Source: an uncultured Oscillospiraceae bacterium
Lineage (GTDB): Bacteria; Bacillota; Clostridia; Oscillospirales; Acutalibacteraceae
Assembly: GCA_949289045.1 (NCBI GenBank)
Contig: CASEMN010000003.1
Location: forward strand, 62,001 to 126,000
Length of the DNA: 64,000 nt
Direction: 5' to 3'
The notes under the pieces are model-generated. The model had not been told where the DNA came from and searched no databases. It worked only from the letters and a program-made list of their open reading frames with translations. The translations under genes and the position numbers were made by a program. The number at the start of each line of letters is the position of its first letter. Within the stretch, counting starts at the first letter, position 1. This document shows positions 15,786-26,022 of the stretch, one piece after another.

Positions 15786-16955
15786 TTATATTATTTCAAG
15801 AACCTTGTTTTCAAGCTCATCAAGGCTTTCCTGTGAGGGAATATACTGAATGCGCTGTTTTTCCAGAGCAATTTCAAATCCGCAGTCTGTGAGCTCTTTT
15901 TCAACAAGGCCTATACTCTGACCGCCCCAGCCGTAAGAACCGAAAGCAAAGGCTTTTTTGCCGCTGTTCTTAGGTGCAAGTCCTTTAAGATAAGTAAGGA
16001 AACTTGCAACTGTGGGCAACATCTGATTGTTAAGTGTGGGAGAACCTACAGCAATATATTCGGCTGTCAAAATCTCGTTTATTACCTCGGAATTATCCCA
16101 TGCTTTAAGGTCACAGAGCTTTGCGTTATATCCCTTTGAAGCAAAGGCCTCAACAATTGTCTTTGCCATCTTCTCAGTTGAATGCCACATACTGTCATAT
16201 ACTACAACAGCCTCTTTATTCATTTTAAGGCTGCTCCACTTTTTATATTCCTCAATGATTTCGGCTATATGGCTTCTCCACATTACGCCGTGGCTGGGAG
16301 CGATAAGCTCTATATCCAGTCCTTCAGCAGCTTTTACTGCACCTGCAGCCTGTGTGCTGTAAGGCATTACTATATTGGCATAATAAGTTCTTGCCTCATG
16401 AAGAACATCGCCTAAAGGCTCCTCATCGTCAAATCTTCCACCGGATGCGTAGTGCTGACCAAAAGCGTCATTTGAGAAAAGAATCTTTTCTTCCGGGCAG
16501 TAAGTAACCATATTATCGGGCCAATGGAGCATAGGTGTGGGAACAAAGGAAAGAGTACGGCTGCCAAGGCTAAGTGTATCACCGCTCTTCACAGGCATGA
16601 AATCCATTTCACCGTAATGTGCAGTAAGTCCCTTAACGCCCTGAGGAGCAGAGGTTACAACCTTTGCATTGGGTGCTAAAGCGAGCACATCTTTGATTGC
16701 TCCGGAATGGTCCATTTCAACGTGGTTTGAAACAATGTAATCAATCTTTGAGGGGTCGATGACGCTCTTGATGCGGCTTATCATTTCAGCTGCAAAAGGA
16801 GCTTTTACGGTATCCACCAAAGTGATTTTTTCATCTATTATAAGGTATGCGTTATATGTTGAGCCTCTTTTGGTCGTATAGCCGTGAAAGCTTCGCAGAG
16901 ACCAGTCAACAGCACCTACCCAGTAAATTCCCTTTTTAACTTCAACTGCTTTCAT
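15786..16955 (-). CDS. fprA: A-type flavoprotein FprA (diiron flavo-oxidoreductase)
   Basis: Reduces O2 to water or NO to N2O, protecting anaerobes. The 389-residue protein has an N-terminal metallo-beta-lactamase domain with H78-x-E80-x-D82-H83 (NHVEMDHSG), later iron ligands near LHWPDN, and a C-terminal flavodoxin domain from about 250 (YDSMWHSTEKMA, GSPTLNNQMLP, FGSYGWGGQS). The ATG at 16955 has GGAGG upstream; upstream in-frame codons fall in the rubredoxin terminator hairpin. Middle gene of rubredoxin-fprA-hrb. Confidence 0.95.
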   Translation of the reverse strand: MKAVEVKKGIYWVGAVDWSLRSFHGYTTKRGSTYNAYLIIDEKITLVDTVKAPFAAEMISRIKSVIDPSKIDYIVSNHVEMDHSGAIKDVLALAPNAKVVTSAPQGVKGLTAHYGEMDFMPVKSGDTLSLGSRTLSFVPTPMLHWPDNMVTYCPEEKILFSNDAFGQHYASGGRFDDEEPLGDVLHEARTYYANIVMPYSTQAAGAVKAAEGLDIELIAPSHGVMWRSHIAEIIEEYKKWSSLKMNKEAVVVYDSMWHSTEKMAKTIVEAFASKGYNAKLCDLKAWDNSEVINEILTAEYIAVGSPTLNNQMLPTVASFLTYLKGLAPKNSGKKAFAFGSYGWGGQSIGLVEKELTDCGFEIALEKQRIQYIPSQESLDELENKVLEII

Positions 16956-16978
16956 AATATATAACCTCCAAACAAAAC

Positions 16979-17003
16979 TAAGGCGGAGTGCAGACACTCC
17001 GCC
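16979..17003 (-). terminator. Hairpin between rubredoxin and fprA
   Basis: On the minus strand GGCGGAGTG-TCTG-CACTCCGCC followed by TTAGTTTTG. A likely partial terminator that would make rubredoxin mRNA more abundant than the downstream fprA-hrb part. Confidence 0.6.
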
Positions 17004-17011
17004 GCTTTCAA

Positions 17012-17170
17012 TTATTCCGCTGAGAACTGATCTTTACCTACTCCACAAAGAGGGCATACCCAATCCTCGGGAAGATCTTCAAAAGCTGTTCCAGGAGCTA
17101 TTCCGTTATCGGGATCTCCAACTTCCGGATCATAAACATATCCGCAAACATCGCAAACATATTTGTTCAT
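17012..17170 (-). CDS. rd: Rubredoxin
   Basis: 52-residue one-iron electron carrier. Both CxxC ligand pairs are present: [16 protein letters not shown] near the start and [13 protein letters not shown] near the end, with the usual spacing and the [15 protein letters not shown] middle. ATG at 17170 has AGGAGG upstream. First gene of the rubredoxin-fprA-hrb cluster. Confidence 0.95.
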   Translation of the reverse strand: MNKYVCDVCGYVYDPEVGDPDNGIAPGTAFEDLPEDWVCPLCGVGKDQFSAE

Positions 17171-17195
17171 AGTTTTACCTCCTAAAATTTATATG

Positions 17196-19214
17196 TCAAA
17201 AAATTTGACTTACATATTCACTTACAAGAGACACTTCTTTTTTACTCAGACTGCGGTAAAGATTTCCGCTTCCCTTTTCAGAAGAATATCCCTTGATATA
17301 AAACACTTCTCCGCCGTCTCTGTAAGTAAAAGCTCCCGCCTTTACGTTGGTATCAACATGTCTCGGGGTGAATTTTTCACAAAGGTTAAGTGTTCCCCTT
17401 TCAGCGGACTCATTATAATCTGTCATAAAGAAAACACTTTCATTTCCGGCAGAATAAATCTTTGCAACACCCTCCTGAATCTCTTCAGTTTTTTTACCAT
17501 TGCAGCAATAAAGGGTGCCAACAGAATCTTTCATGTCCTTTACATAGTATACACTGCCTGACGGAGTAAAGCAAACATTTTTAATAAAGACTCCGGCATC
17601 AATTCTTGTACCGGTTTCTTTTTTCATATCCCACTTAACTATATCTCCGGATTCAAAATCTTTATCACAGTTTTCGGCAACATATAAAGTATCTTCACTG
17701 AAAAACAGTGCATCTGAATGCTCAGCGTCTTCATTTATAAGAACAGGCTGCTTTTCCAATGTTTTACAATAGAACAGCTCGCTTTCGGCAAGTACCGGAG
17801 TCTTTCCGTCGGGAACAGGTAAGTTACTTCCGTACTGGGCAAGGTCGGAAAGCTTTATCTTCATATCTTCCGGCATTTTGTAAGCAGAATATACAATTGC
17901 TCCGTCATATACTCCGTAAACATTACCGGTAAACTCACTGATCAAAACAGGTTCTTTTTCCGTATAAACATAAAGTTCGCGTGAGGTTTCTTTTAACACT
18001 CCGTCACTTATTGCAGCACGCAGGCTATCCCGAGCAGCTTTCGCATCATAAAGTTCCTTTACCTCGGTATATTCATCCTCACTGCCATAGTTTTCTCTTA
18101 CAGGTTCTTTAATATTCTTATCGCTCTCATTTAAATCATCGGTTACAATTTCGCTCCAGTTATATGAAATGGATTTTTCCGATACGAAATAAATGCTGTC
18201 ATTTTCAGAACCGCTGTTGGCTGAATAAACCTCTTTTACATTTGCATTAATCAAAGAAGTCTTTTCTCTTTTCACAGAAAACAGGCCTTTATTTCCGTCA
18301 TCGGTAATTTTTGTAAAGGCATAAAGGTCAAAATCGCCATCAAGAATATAAATCTCTTCTACAGCGCTTTCAATGAAAACAGGTTTTGCATTTGATTTTA
18401 TTTTACATTCATATAAATCAAGGGCGTTACCGTTTTTCTTTAAATAAATAACATTTTTACCGTCATCAGAAATATAAAAATCCACAACATCGGTATCAAT
18501 AGAAATTTCCTCTTTTAAATTATGAACCTTTAGCTTTCCGCCATTATCGCTGGGGCTTCTGAGATATGCAATTTTTTTAAAATTCTCGGAAGCTTTAGGC
18601 TGAGAGTAAACATTTGAGGCAAGGAAAAGTCCCTTACTGCTATCAGCAGAAGAAAGCTGAGAGGTTTCGTTCATTACATCACGGTAATAAAGCTTATAGG
18701 TATTTGTACCGTTTTCTGTGGTATAGCTTTCAGAATAAAGGAGTTTATCTCCCTCTTCATTAAAAATCGCTACCAGCTCAGCGTTATCAGTTTCGGAAAA
18801 ATTATCCGAAATCACAAAGGGAGAATTTTCTCCAACTTTCTGAGCCATTACGGAATTTTCTTTAACATATACAACGGGAGCAGAATTTTCTTTATCCCCT
18901 GAAAATACTAAAGCAGCTGTAACAGAAACAACAGCCACTGCAAGAACAAATACCAAAGCAGCGATCAGTTTTTTCTTTTTATCCGCTTTCTTAGCCTTTT
19001 TTAAATTGGCTGTCTGCTCGGCCTGATTCTCCTTTTTCTTTTTTCCGAAAAGCACAGGAAGCTTATTTTTCTTTTTTTTCGGTGGTTTCTTCTTGACTGG
19101 TTCCTTTTTCTCACCTGTATTTTCACCGGTTACGGTATCTTCGAGATACGCTCCGCAGTTATCGCAGAATGCATTTGTATCCACGTTTTCCGCACCGCAT
19201 TTTCCACACTTCAT
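17196..19214 (-). CDS. Zinc-ribbon membrane protein with large extracytoplasmic domain
   Basis: Unrecognised 672-residue protein. It begins with a zinc ribbon (MKCGKCGAENVDTNAFCDNCGAYL), followed by a Lys-rich stretch (about 40-85), one membrane helix at about 85-107 (LIAALVFVLAVAVVSVTAALVF) and a roughly 560-residue outer part. That part has repeated short beta-strand blocks of the LYYRD / IYILDGDFDLYAFT / SVYYVKD kind, suggesting a propeller-like fold related to DUF5050-type proteins (inference). A zinc-ribbon followed by one helix is a common design for Clostridia surface sensors. Stand-alone gene, 25 nt before rubredoxin. Confidence 0.75.
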   Translation of the reverse strand: MKCGKCGAENVDTNAFCDNCGAYLEDTVTGENTGEKKEPVKKKPPKKKKNKLPVLFGKKKKENQAEQTANLKKAKKADKKKKLIAALVFVLAVAVVSVTAALVFSGDKENSAPVVYVKENSVMAQKVGENSPFVISDNFSETDNAELVAIFNEEGDKLLYSESYTTENGTNTYKLYYRDVMNETSQLSSADSSKGLFLASNVYSQPKASENFKKIAYLRSPSDNGGKLKVHNLKEEISIDTDVVDFYISDDGKNVIYLKKNGNALDLYECKIKSNAKPVFIESAVEEIYILDGDFDLYAFTKITDDGNKGLFSVKREKTSLINANVKEVYSANSGSENDSIYFVSEKSISYNWSEIVTDDLNESDKNIKEPVRENYGSEDEYTEVKELYDAKAARDSLRAAISDGVLKETSRELYVYTEKEPVLISEFTGNVYGVYDGAIVYSAYKMPEDMKIKLSDLAQYGSNLPVPDGKTPVLAESELFYCKTLEKQPVLINEDAEHSDALFFSEDTLYVAENCDKDFESGDIVKWDMKKETGTRIDAGVFIKNVCFTPSGSVYYVKDMKDSVGTLYCCNGKKTEEIQEGVAKIYSAGNESVFFMTDYNESAERGTLNLCEKFTPRHVDTNVKAGAFTYRDGGEVFYIKGYSSEKGSGNLYRSLSKKEVSLVSEYVSQIF

Positions 19215-19338
19215 ACAGCACCTCCGAAAGAGAGTATACGGTAATTTATCATTCCCGTTTTTAACAATTTTATTTGATTATTATACTATATTTCGTGTAA
19301 TGCTGTCAATTATGCCTACATTTTGACAGGATGATATA

Positions 19339-19370
19339 AAAAAGGCAGGAGAAAATTTCTCCTGCCTTTA
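19339..19370. terminator. Intergenic terminator
   Basis: AAAGGCAGGAGA-AAAT-TTCTCCTGCCTTT with T/A runs on both sides, downstream of the membrane protein gene at 19405-20850. Confidence 0.75.
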
Positions 19371-19404
19371 AAATACTCAGTTATCGGAAATAAAAATATT
19401 CATA

Positions 19405-20850
19405 CTAAGAAGACTTGCTGCCGTAAAAAGTTACTTCGTGATGTTCCGCATATTTTAAGAAATTCCCAACTATATCCTCATAAGGAAATACAAAGCCGTT
19501 AAAATGACCATACAGTATATGCATTTTGGTAAGGTCTAAATCACTGTTTAGCTGAACTTTATAGGCAACATAACCTCTGCAGTTTTCACTGCCCATTAAG
19601 AAGGACATTTGACCCAAAATGCTCTTCCTTACACTGCTGTCAAGTACTGGATAAATGGGATTCTGCTCCTCTTCCTGTCCTATAACAGTCTCTTTAAGAG
19701 AATGATATGTCGATGCATAAGTTTTTCCGCCCTTTTCGCAGAGTACACGTCCCGAAATATCTCCTACTTTTTCCCAATTCACCTGGTTGTTTTTATTATA
19801 AATAGGTTCAATGTATATACAATCGGTTCTGTAAGTTTTAGGAGACTTGGTCCAGTTATAGAAACAGAAAATTTTCCATGTTTCCTTTTCCGCCTCAGTC
19901 TGCACAAATACATACTGCATATAAAATTCTTCAAGCCATCCATCCTCTTCCCGCTCAGATACTACTACCCTGACGGGATTTGTGCACTCTTCAAGATCTT
20001 TTTCCGTTAAATCGTCTATAAACTGCTCAGGAAAATTCATCTGCACAAGCTGTTTCTTTATAGAAACGCTCTCTTCGTCCTGATAAACTTCAACAGGCTG
20101 ATAAGCCATGGGATACGAAGTGAAAAAGAAATTTCCTATGAGCACACCGACCACAGCAACTGTCATAAATATTGTCACTATGGCCCAATTAGGAAATTTC
20201 ACAGCCTTTGGATAAATAGAATATCCTGAAGCGGAAATATCCTTTATTATGCGGCGGAAGCACACAAGGATTATAATAAACACAGCAGGAAGCAATATTA
20301 GAAGGAAAGCAAAATAAATGTTGATTAGTGACAAAATAGGCATTAACAAATATATAAAGAAAAGAGCTCCGAGACTTTTCGTGCGAATAGGCACACCTGC
20401 TTTTTTCTGAACGCATCTGAATCCGCCCCATAAACATCCTACTGTAGCTAAAATAAGCACGGCATTTATTAGCGTCCACGGCAATGAAAAAAACGTCTGC
20501 AAAGATTGATTACTTATCAAAGCGCTTTCCAAAATAAGGCAAGCAACCTGAGCGGTCGTACGCAGCAAGGAAGCAACAAATCCCGATTTAAACCACTTGT
20601 TTTCATTTGAAAGCATACGAAAACCGATAGTTACCAGCAAACTGCCCACAAGAGGCAGTATATAGTTAAGATAAAAAATCCCTATACCGAAAAGCTGCAA
20701 AATGAGTCCGGCGAAAATCATGTCAGTGCTTTTTTTCCATGGGTTCACTGATTTAACTGTCTTTTCGGTCACATTCATCCCGGAAACTTCATCTTGAAGA
20801 AATCTCTCAAATTCCTCATCGCTGAACCTGTCAAAATCACGTTCACTCAT
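19405..20850 (-). CDS. Polytopic membrane protein, putative partner of the upstream ECF sigma factor
   Basis: Not recognised by family. The 481-residue protein has an N-terminal cytoplasmic acidic segment (MSERDFDRFSDEEFERFLQDE), then several membrane helices in the first 250 residues (for example AGLILQLFGIGIFYLNYILPLV and AIVTIFMTVAVVGVLIGNFFF) and a 230-residue extracytoplasmic tail. The ATG at 20850 overlaps the sigma gene stop by 8 nt. Position and topology suggest a sigma-regulating or sigma-regulated membrane protein; no anti-sigma motif is visible. Confidence 0.65.
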   Translation of the reverse strand: MSERDFDRFSDEEFERFLQDEVSGMNVTEKTVKSVNPWKKSTDMIFAGLILQLFGIGIFYLNYILPLVGSLLVTIGFRMLSNENKWFKSGFVASLLRTTAQVACLILESALISNQSLQTFFSLPWTLINAVLILATVGCLWGGFRCVQKKAGVPIRTKSLGALFFIYLLMPILSLINIYFAFLLILLPAVFIIILVCFRRIIKDISASGYSIYPKAVKFPNWAIVTIFMTVAVVGVLIGNFFFTSYPMAYQPVEVYQDEESVSIKKQLVQMNFPEQFIDDLTEKDLEECTNPVRVVVSEREEDGWLEEFYMQYVFVQTEAEKETWKIFCFYNWTKSPKTYRTDCIYIEPIYNKNNQVNWEKVGDISGRVLCEKGGKTYASTYHSLKETVIGQEEEQNPIYPVLDSSVRKSILGQMSFLMGSENCRGYVAYKVQLNSDLDLTKMHILYGHFNGFVFPYEDIVGNFLKYAEHHEVTFYGSKSS

Positions 20851-21385
20851 GGTTTTCACCTCCCAGTTCTTCCCTGAGCTTTTTCTTGAGCCTGTAAATC
20901 CGCCCCTCGGCGGCACGCTGCGTCATACCCATTTCAGCTGCAATCTGCGAAATAGGCTGACAATAATAAAACTTTCGATAAAAAAGCATTTTGTCTCTTG
21001 GCGATAAATTTTGTACTATCAATTCAAGTTTTCTTAAAGTTTCGCTTTTGATAAGCTCCTCTTCAGGATTATCTTTAAAAGCAGCCATATTTGCAGCGAT
21101 GCTTTGGGTATCCGGTTCATTGCGTAATTTTCTTGCACGGTTTAAAGCAGTATTTCTTGTCAGCACCGATAACCAGCTTTTAAAACTGCCTTTTGCCTCG
21201 GAATAGCTTTCGATTTTTTCTACAACTCTCATTACAACGTCGTTGAAGCATTCCTCCCTCTCTCTTTTATCTGAAAGAATAGGAGAAATTATGTAACGTA
21301 TCATAGGACCATAATTATTTATCAGCTCAGAAGCTGCATTTTCGTTTCCTGACGCAATAAACTGCGCCAATTCATGGTCTTTCAA
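20843..21385 (-). CDS. ECF-type RNA polymerase sigma factor
   Basis: About 180 residues with region 2 (ECFNDVVMRVVEKIESYS, GSFKSWLSVLTRNTALNRARK) and region 4 (LSPRDKMLFYRKFYYCQPISQIAAEMGMTQ split over about 130-160). The start is ambiguous. AGGAGG sits only 2 nt before an ATG at 21391 but 8 nt before a TTG at 21385, so the TTG is preferred by spacing. Overlaps the downstream membrane protein by 8 nt, like the other sigma pair at 12.5 kb. The two sigma factors are not close copies. Confidence 0.88.
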   Translation of the reverse strand: MKDHELAQFIASGNENAASELINNYGPMIRYIISPILSDKREREECFNDVVMRVVEKIESYSEAKGSFKSWLSVLTRNTALNRARKLRNEPDTQSIAANMAAFKDNPEEELIKSETLRKLELIVQNLSPRDKMLFYRKFYYCQPISQIAAEMGMTQRAAEGRIYRLKKKLREELGGENHE

Positions 21386-21487
21386 AAACATCACCTCCTG
21401 ATTATTATCCCCTTTATTTACCCTCTATATTGTACTACACCTAAATATTCAGAAACCCACAAAACTTTTTGATTATAAAAATAAAAA

Positions 21488-21516
21488 TTGTAATATCATT
21501 ATATATTTGTTATAAT
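21488..21516 (+). promoter_or_regulatory. Promoter of the acyltransferase gene
   Basis: TTGTAA (21488-21493), 17-nt spacer, TATAAT (21511-21516). Confidence 0.65.
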
Positions 21517-21554
21517 GATTTGCAACATCATATTGAGGGGTGTAAAAGTCAAAA

Positions 21555-22676
21555 ATGACAAATGCGGTAAATATTAAAGCTAAAAATTCAGTACAAGCAG
21601 CCGGTCTGGGAAACGACGGAATAATTAAGAAAAAAAACAGAACGTATGTATTTGATATTTTACGAATTTTTGCCTGCTTTATGGTAATTGTCAACCATAC
21701 AAACAGCGCTATTTTCAATACTTTCTTTCCATCGTTGTCGGGACAGGCTTCATTGGTTTTATTTTTCATTTCTAAAACAGCCGTTCCAATATTTTTCATG
21801 ATATCCGGGGCCTTGCTTTTAAGCAAACAAGACAGTTATAAAACGGCGTATGGAAAACGTGCGTTCAGAATAGCTGCGGACATAGTTATATTTTCCGTTG
21901 CTACAACACTTATTTATAACAAAGATTTTTCAGTTCTAAACCTCGAATTCTTTACTTCCCTAATCAATAAACCATACATTACTCCTTTCTGGTATCTGTA
22001 TTCCTATTTTGCATTAATGCTTATGCTTCCGTTTTTGCAGCGACTTGTCTCAGCGATGTCAAAAAAGGATTTTGCAGTTTTACTGACAGTTTTATTTTTC
22101 TTCCAATCAGTTATGTCTTTTATGTCTTACTTAGAAATACTTCCTTCCGCTTCCAATTACTTTATGCGCAACTTGTTTTCCGGGGAGATACTTTACTTTT
22201 TCTTAGGATATTTTATTTGTCACTTTTTGCCCGATTTTATAAATACAGCAGCAAAAAAACGAATTGCATTAATAGTTTCAGCTGTCATATTTTTAGTCGG
22301 AATACTTTTCTGCTGGTACAGAACCGGACTGGAATTCTATAAAAATGGAAAGTTTTCTTTATCTTTAGATAATATTTACAGTTTACCGATTGTACTTTAC
22401 TCATCAGCTTTATTCATATTCGTATTTTTACTTCTCAAAAATGTAAACTTTTCGGGCTGGTTTGCGAAAGTACTTACAATTATCAGTAACGCTACCTTCG
22501 GCATTTATTTAACTCACTACATAATAATAAAAGAAACCAACCCCGTTATGCAGATTTTAAAAGATAATATGAACGACTTTATTGCAATACTGATTATGGA
22601 CGTTGCCGTTTTTGTAATAGGAGCTATAGGCATTACTATATTGAGAATGATTCCTGTAGTTAAAAAATTTCTTTAA
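21555..22676 (+). CDS. Membrane acyltransferase, family 3 (OafA/WecH-like)
   Basis: Transfers acetyl or other acyl groups to surface sugars across the membrane. The 373-residue protein has about ten membrane helices and the family signature near the first helix (YVFDILRIFACFMVIVNHTN, with the catalytic His), then AVPIFFMISGALLL. The substrate cannot be told. A 30-residue N-terminal extension precedes the first helix. Flanked by unrelated genes. Confidence 0.88.
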   Translation: MTNAVNIKAKNSVQAAGLGNDGIIKKKNRTYVFDILRIFACFMVIVNHTNSAIFNTFFPSLSGQASLVLFFISKTAVPIFFMISGALLLSKQDSYKTAYGKRAFRIAADIVIFSVATTLIYNKDFSVLNLEFFTSLINKPYITPFWYLYSYFALMLMLPFLQRLVSAMSKKDFAVLLTVLFFFQSVMSFMSYLEILPSASNYFMRNLFSGEILYFFLGYFICHFLPDFINTAAKKRIALIVSAVIFLVGILFCWYRTGLEFYKNGKFSLSLDNIYSLPIVLYSSALFIFVFLLLKNVNFSGWFAKVLTIISNATFGIYLTHYIIIKETNPVMQILKDNMNDFIAILIMDVAVFVIGAIGITILRMIPVVKKFL

Positions 22677-22701
22677 TAAAAACGACTATATCTTAAACGA
22701 G

Positions 22702-22742
22702 AAAATCGGCTTACCATGGAAAACCATGATAAGCCGATTTTT
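22702..22742. terminator. Bidirectional terminator
   Basis: AAAATCGGCTTACCATGG and CCATGATAAGCCGATTTTT pair; serves the acyltransferase and the convergent gdhA. Confidence 0.85.
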
Positions 22743-22770
22743 GTAATTATATTAAAATCTTGTACGTTTA

Positions 22771-24105
<1,335 letters not shown>

Positions 24106-24371
24106 TCATACCCCCTAAAAGTTTGACAGGTTTTATTTTAAAGCATAAATGCATAAAATGCAAGTTTTTTTTATAAATTTTCATTTTTATTTTTATATCC
24201 CTTTTAAAGAAAGCTTTTCCACTAAGTTTTGCAAGTTTTTGCTCTGTTTATTCATTTTGTGTCAATTTTACTTTTTTATCGACTTGCGGTGCAACGCTTG
24301 TGTGCAAATTAGAAAAATTTTCATAATATATTCCAGAGGAGACACATAAAATACTGAAAGGAGACATTATT

Positions 24372-25199
24372 TTGCCTATAAAAATTTACCTCAACCCTGA
24401 GCATGGCGGAAGTGATGGAGGAGCTTCCTACGCCGGTATTGTAGAAAAAGCGATAAACTTAAAAACAGCCAAATATTGCCGGGAATATCTTGAAAAATAT
24501 GACTGTACTGTTTTCCTTTCAAGAGAAACCGACACGGGAGATTTACTTATTACTCAGAGGATTGCTGATTTAAAAGAAAAAAAGGTAAATGTGGTAATAA
24601 CAATCGCCCATAATGCCGGAGGCGGTCAAGGATGCGAAATTTTTTATTGGAAGGACGACACCGCTTCAAAACGTCTTGCAATGTTAATTGAGGAAAAATT
24701 TAAAGAGATAGGACAAATAAGCCGAGGCGTTAAAGTAAGCTCAGAGGCAGCTTATAACTTTGGCATGGTAAGAGAACCTTCAAAAGAAGGTATTCCCGCC
24801 GTGCTGTCAGAATTTGCATTTCTTGACAACGCAGAAGATCGCCTATTGGTAGACAGTGAAGAAGATCTCAAAAAGGAGGGAGAAGCAATAGGAAAAGCTG
24901 TTAAAGAATTTTTGAATTTAAAGGAAGTTACCGCAAAACCTGAAATACCTTCCGAAGAAAATAGAGTTCTGTACCGTATTCAAATCGGAGCCTTTAAGCT
25001 TAAAGCCAATGCCGAAAGTTACGTTGAATATGTAAAAAGGCGAGGATTTGACGCTTTTTATAAAGAAGATTCTTCCGGTGACGGTATAATCTACAGAATT
25101 CAAGCAGGCGCTTTTGAAAACAAAAGTTATGCTCAGGAACATCTCAGACAGCTCAGAGAATCAGGCATAGAAGGATTTATATACGAAAGCGTACAATAA
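24372..25199 (+). CDS. N-acetylmuramoyl-L-alanine amidase with two SPOR repeats, CwlC-like
   Basis: Zinc amidase that cuts the stem peptide from peptidoglycan. The 275-residue protein has an Amidase_3 domain at 1-175 with zinc ligands H11, E25 and H80 (NPEHGG, EKAINL, IAHNAGGG) and the catalytic Glu in LSEFAFLDN. Two SPOR-type repeats follow (YRIQIGAFKLKANAE and YRIQAGAFENKSYAQ). It starts at TTG with AAAGGAG upstream and lacks a signal peptide. This is the architecture of Bacillus CwlC, the mother-cell lysis amidase of late sporulation. A CATAATATA sequence upstream (24322-24330) resembles a sigma-K -10 element (weak inference). Confidence 0.88.
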   Translation: MPIKIYLNPEHGGSDGGASYAGIVEKAINLKTAKYCREYLEKYDCTVFLSRETDTGDLLITQRIADLKEKKVNVVITIAHNAGGGQGCEIFYWKDDTASKRLAMLIEEKFKEIGQISRGVKVSSEAAYNFGMVREPSKEGIPAVLSEFAFLDNAEDRLLVDSEEDLKKEGEAIGKAVKEFLNLKEVTAKPEIPSEENRVLYRIQIGAFKLKANAESYVEYVKRRGFDAFYKEDSSGDGIIYRIQAGAFENKSYAQEHLRQLRESGIEGFIYESVQ

Positions 25200-25202
25200 A
25201 AC

Positions 25203-25241
25203 AAAAAGACAGGGACTATGATTTGCAGTCCCTGTCTTTTT
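25203..25241. terminator. Bidirectional terminator
   Basis: AAAAAGACAGGGACT and AGTCCCTGTCTTTTT form a perfect stem between the convergent amidase and acetyltransferase genes. Confidence 0.85.
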
Positions 25242-25277
25242 ATGTAAAAATTTAAAAACCCAGCTATTTAATAGTAA

Positions 25278-25877
25278 TTAATATTCTCCTTCAAACATTG
25301 GATAACGGTATTTATCCTCTTCGGTAATCTCACGCAAAACTTTACACGGCACACCGACAGCAATAACATTTGCCGGTATTGACTTTTTTACAACACTGCC
25401 TGCACCGATTACGGTATTGTCTCCTATAGTAACTCCGGCCAAAACGGTTGAACCTGCGCCAATCCATACATTGTTGCCGATAGTAATCGGTTTTGCAATT
25501 TCTATTCCAGCTTTTCTTTGCTCAGGATCAATAGCGTGTTCAGCGGTTGTAAAGCAACAGTTAGGTGCGATAAAAACATTATCTCCAAAGGTCACCTTAG
25601 CTCCGTCCGTTATTATCATATTATGGTTCGAATAAAAATTATCGCCCAACGTTATATTGTAACCATAATCGCACCAGAACGGCGGAGTAATTATAACATC
25701 CTTACCCATTTTGCCGATTAAATTTGCCAGTATCTCTCTTTGAGCCTGTCTGTCATAAGGAGAAAGCTGATTATATCTGTAACAAATTCCTTTACATTTT
25801 TCTATTTCTTTCTCAAACTGAGGATTATAACACCCCTGAAAATAACAATTAATTGGAACAACGGGTTTTTTATCCAT
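25278..25877 (-). CDS. Sugar O-acetyltransferase (maltose/galactoside acetyltransferase-like)
   Basis: Left-handed beta-helix acetyl-CoA transferase. The 199-residue protein has an N-terminal helical mac domain (about 20-60), then hexapeptide repeats (ITIGNNVWIGAGSTVLAGVTIGD segments, GAGSVV). The catalytic His is in FTTAEHAIDPEQRKAG. Substrate not defined; likely a detoxifying or cell-surface sugar acetylation. Stand-alone gene. Confidence 0.9.
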   Translation of the reverse strand: MDKKPVVPINCYFQGCYNPQFEKEIEKCKGICYRYNQLSPYDRQAQREILANLIGKMGKDVIITPPFWCDYGYNITLGDNFYSNHNMIITDGAKVTFGDNVFIAPNCCFTTAEHAIDPEQRKAGIEIAKPITIGNNVWIGAGSTVLAGVTIGDNTVIGAGSVVKKSIPANVIAVGVPCKVLREITEEDKYRYPMFEGEY

Positions 25878-25937
25878 AAGATCGCCTCCCGATTTTTATT
25901 TTTTCAAATTTATCTAATTATATTTAAGTGCTGATAT

Positions 25938-25972
25938 AAAAGGGGTCTCTTCTTTACAGAAGACGCCCCTTT
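25938..25972 (-). terminator. Terminator after the PAP2 gene
   Basis: AAAGGGGTCTCTTC and GAAGACGCCCCTTT pair; on the minus strand it is followed by TTATATC. Ends the dacF-PAP2 unit. Confidence 0.7.
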
Positions 25973-26022
25973 ACGAGTTTAAAGCCAAATGTATTTGTTA
26001 TTTAAAGCAAAAGTATAGAAAC

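Noticed and set aside
18900..19100. Lysine-rich stretch as a frameshifted or repeat region
   Set aside because: It is in frame within the zinc-ribbon membrane protein and fits a basic juxtamembrane segment.
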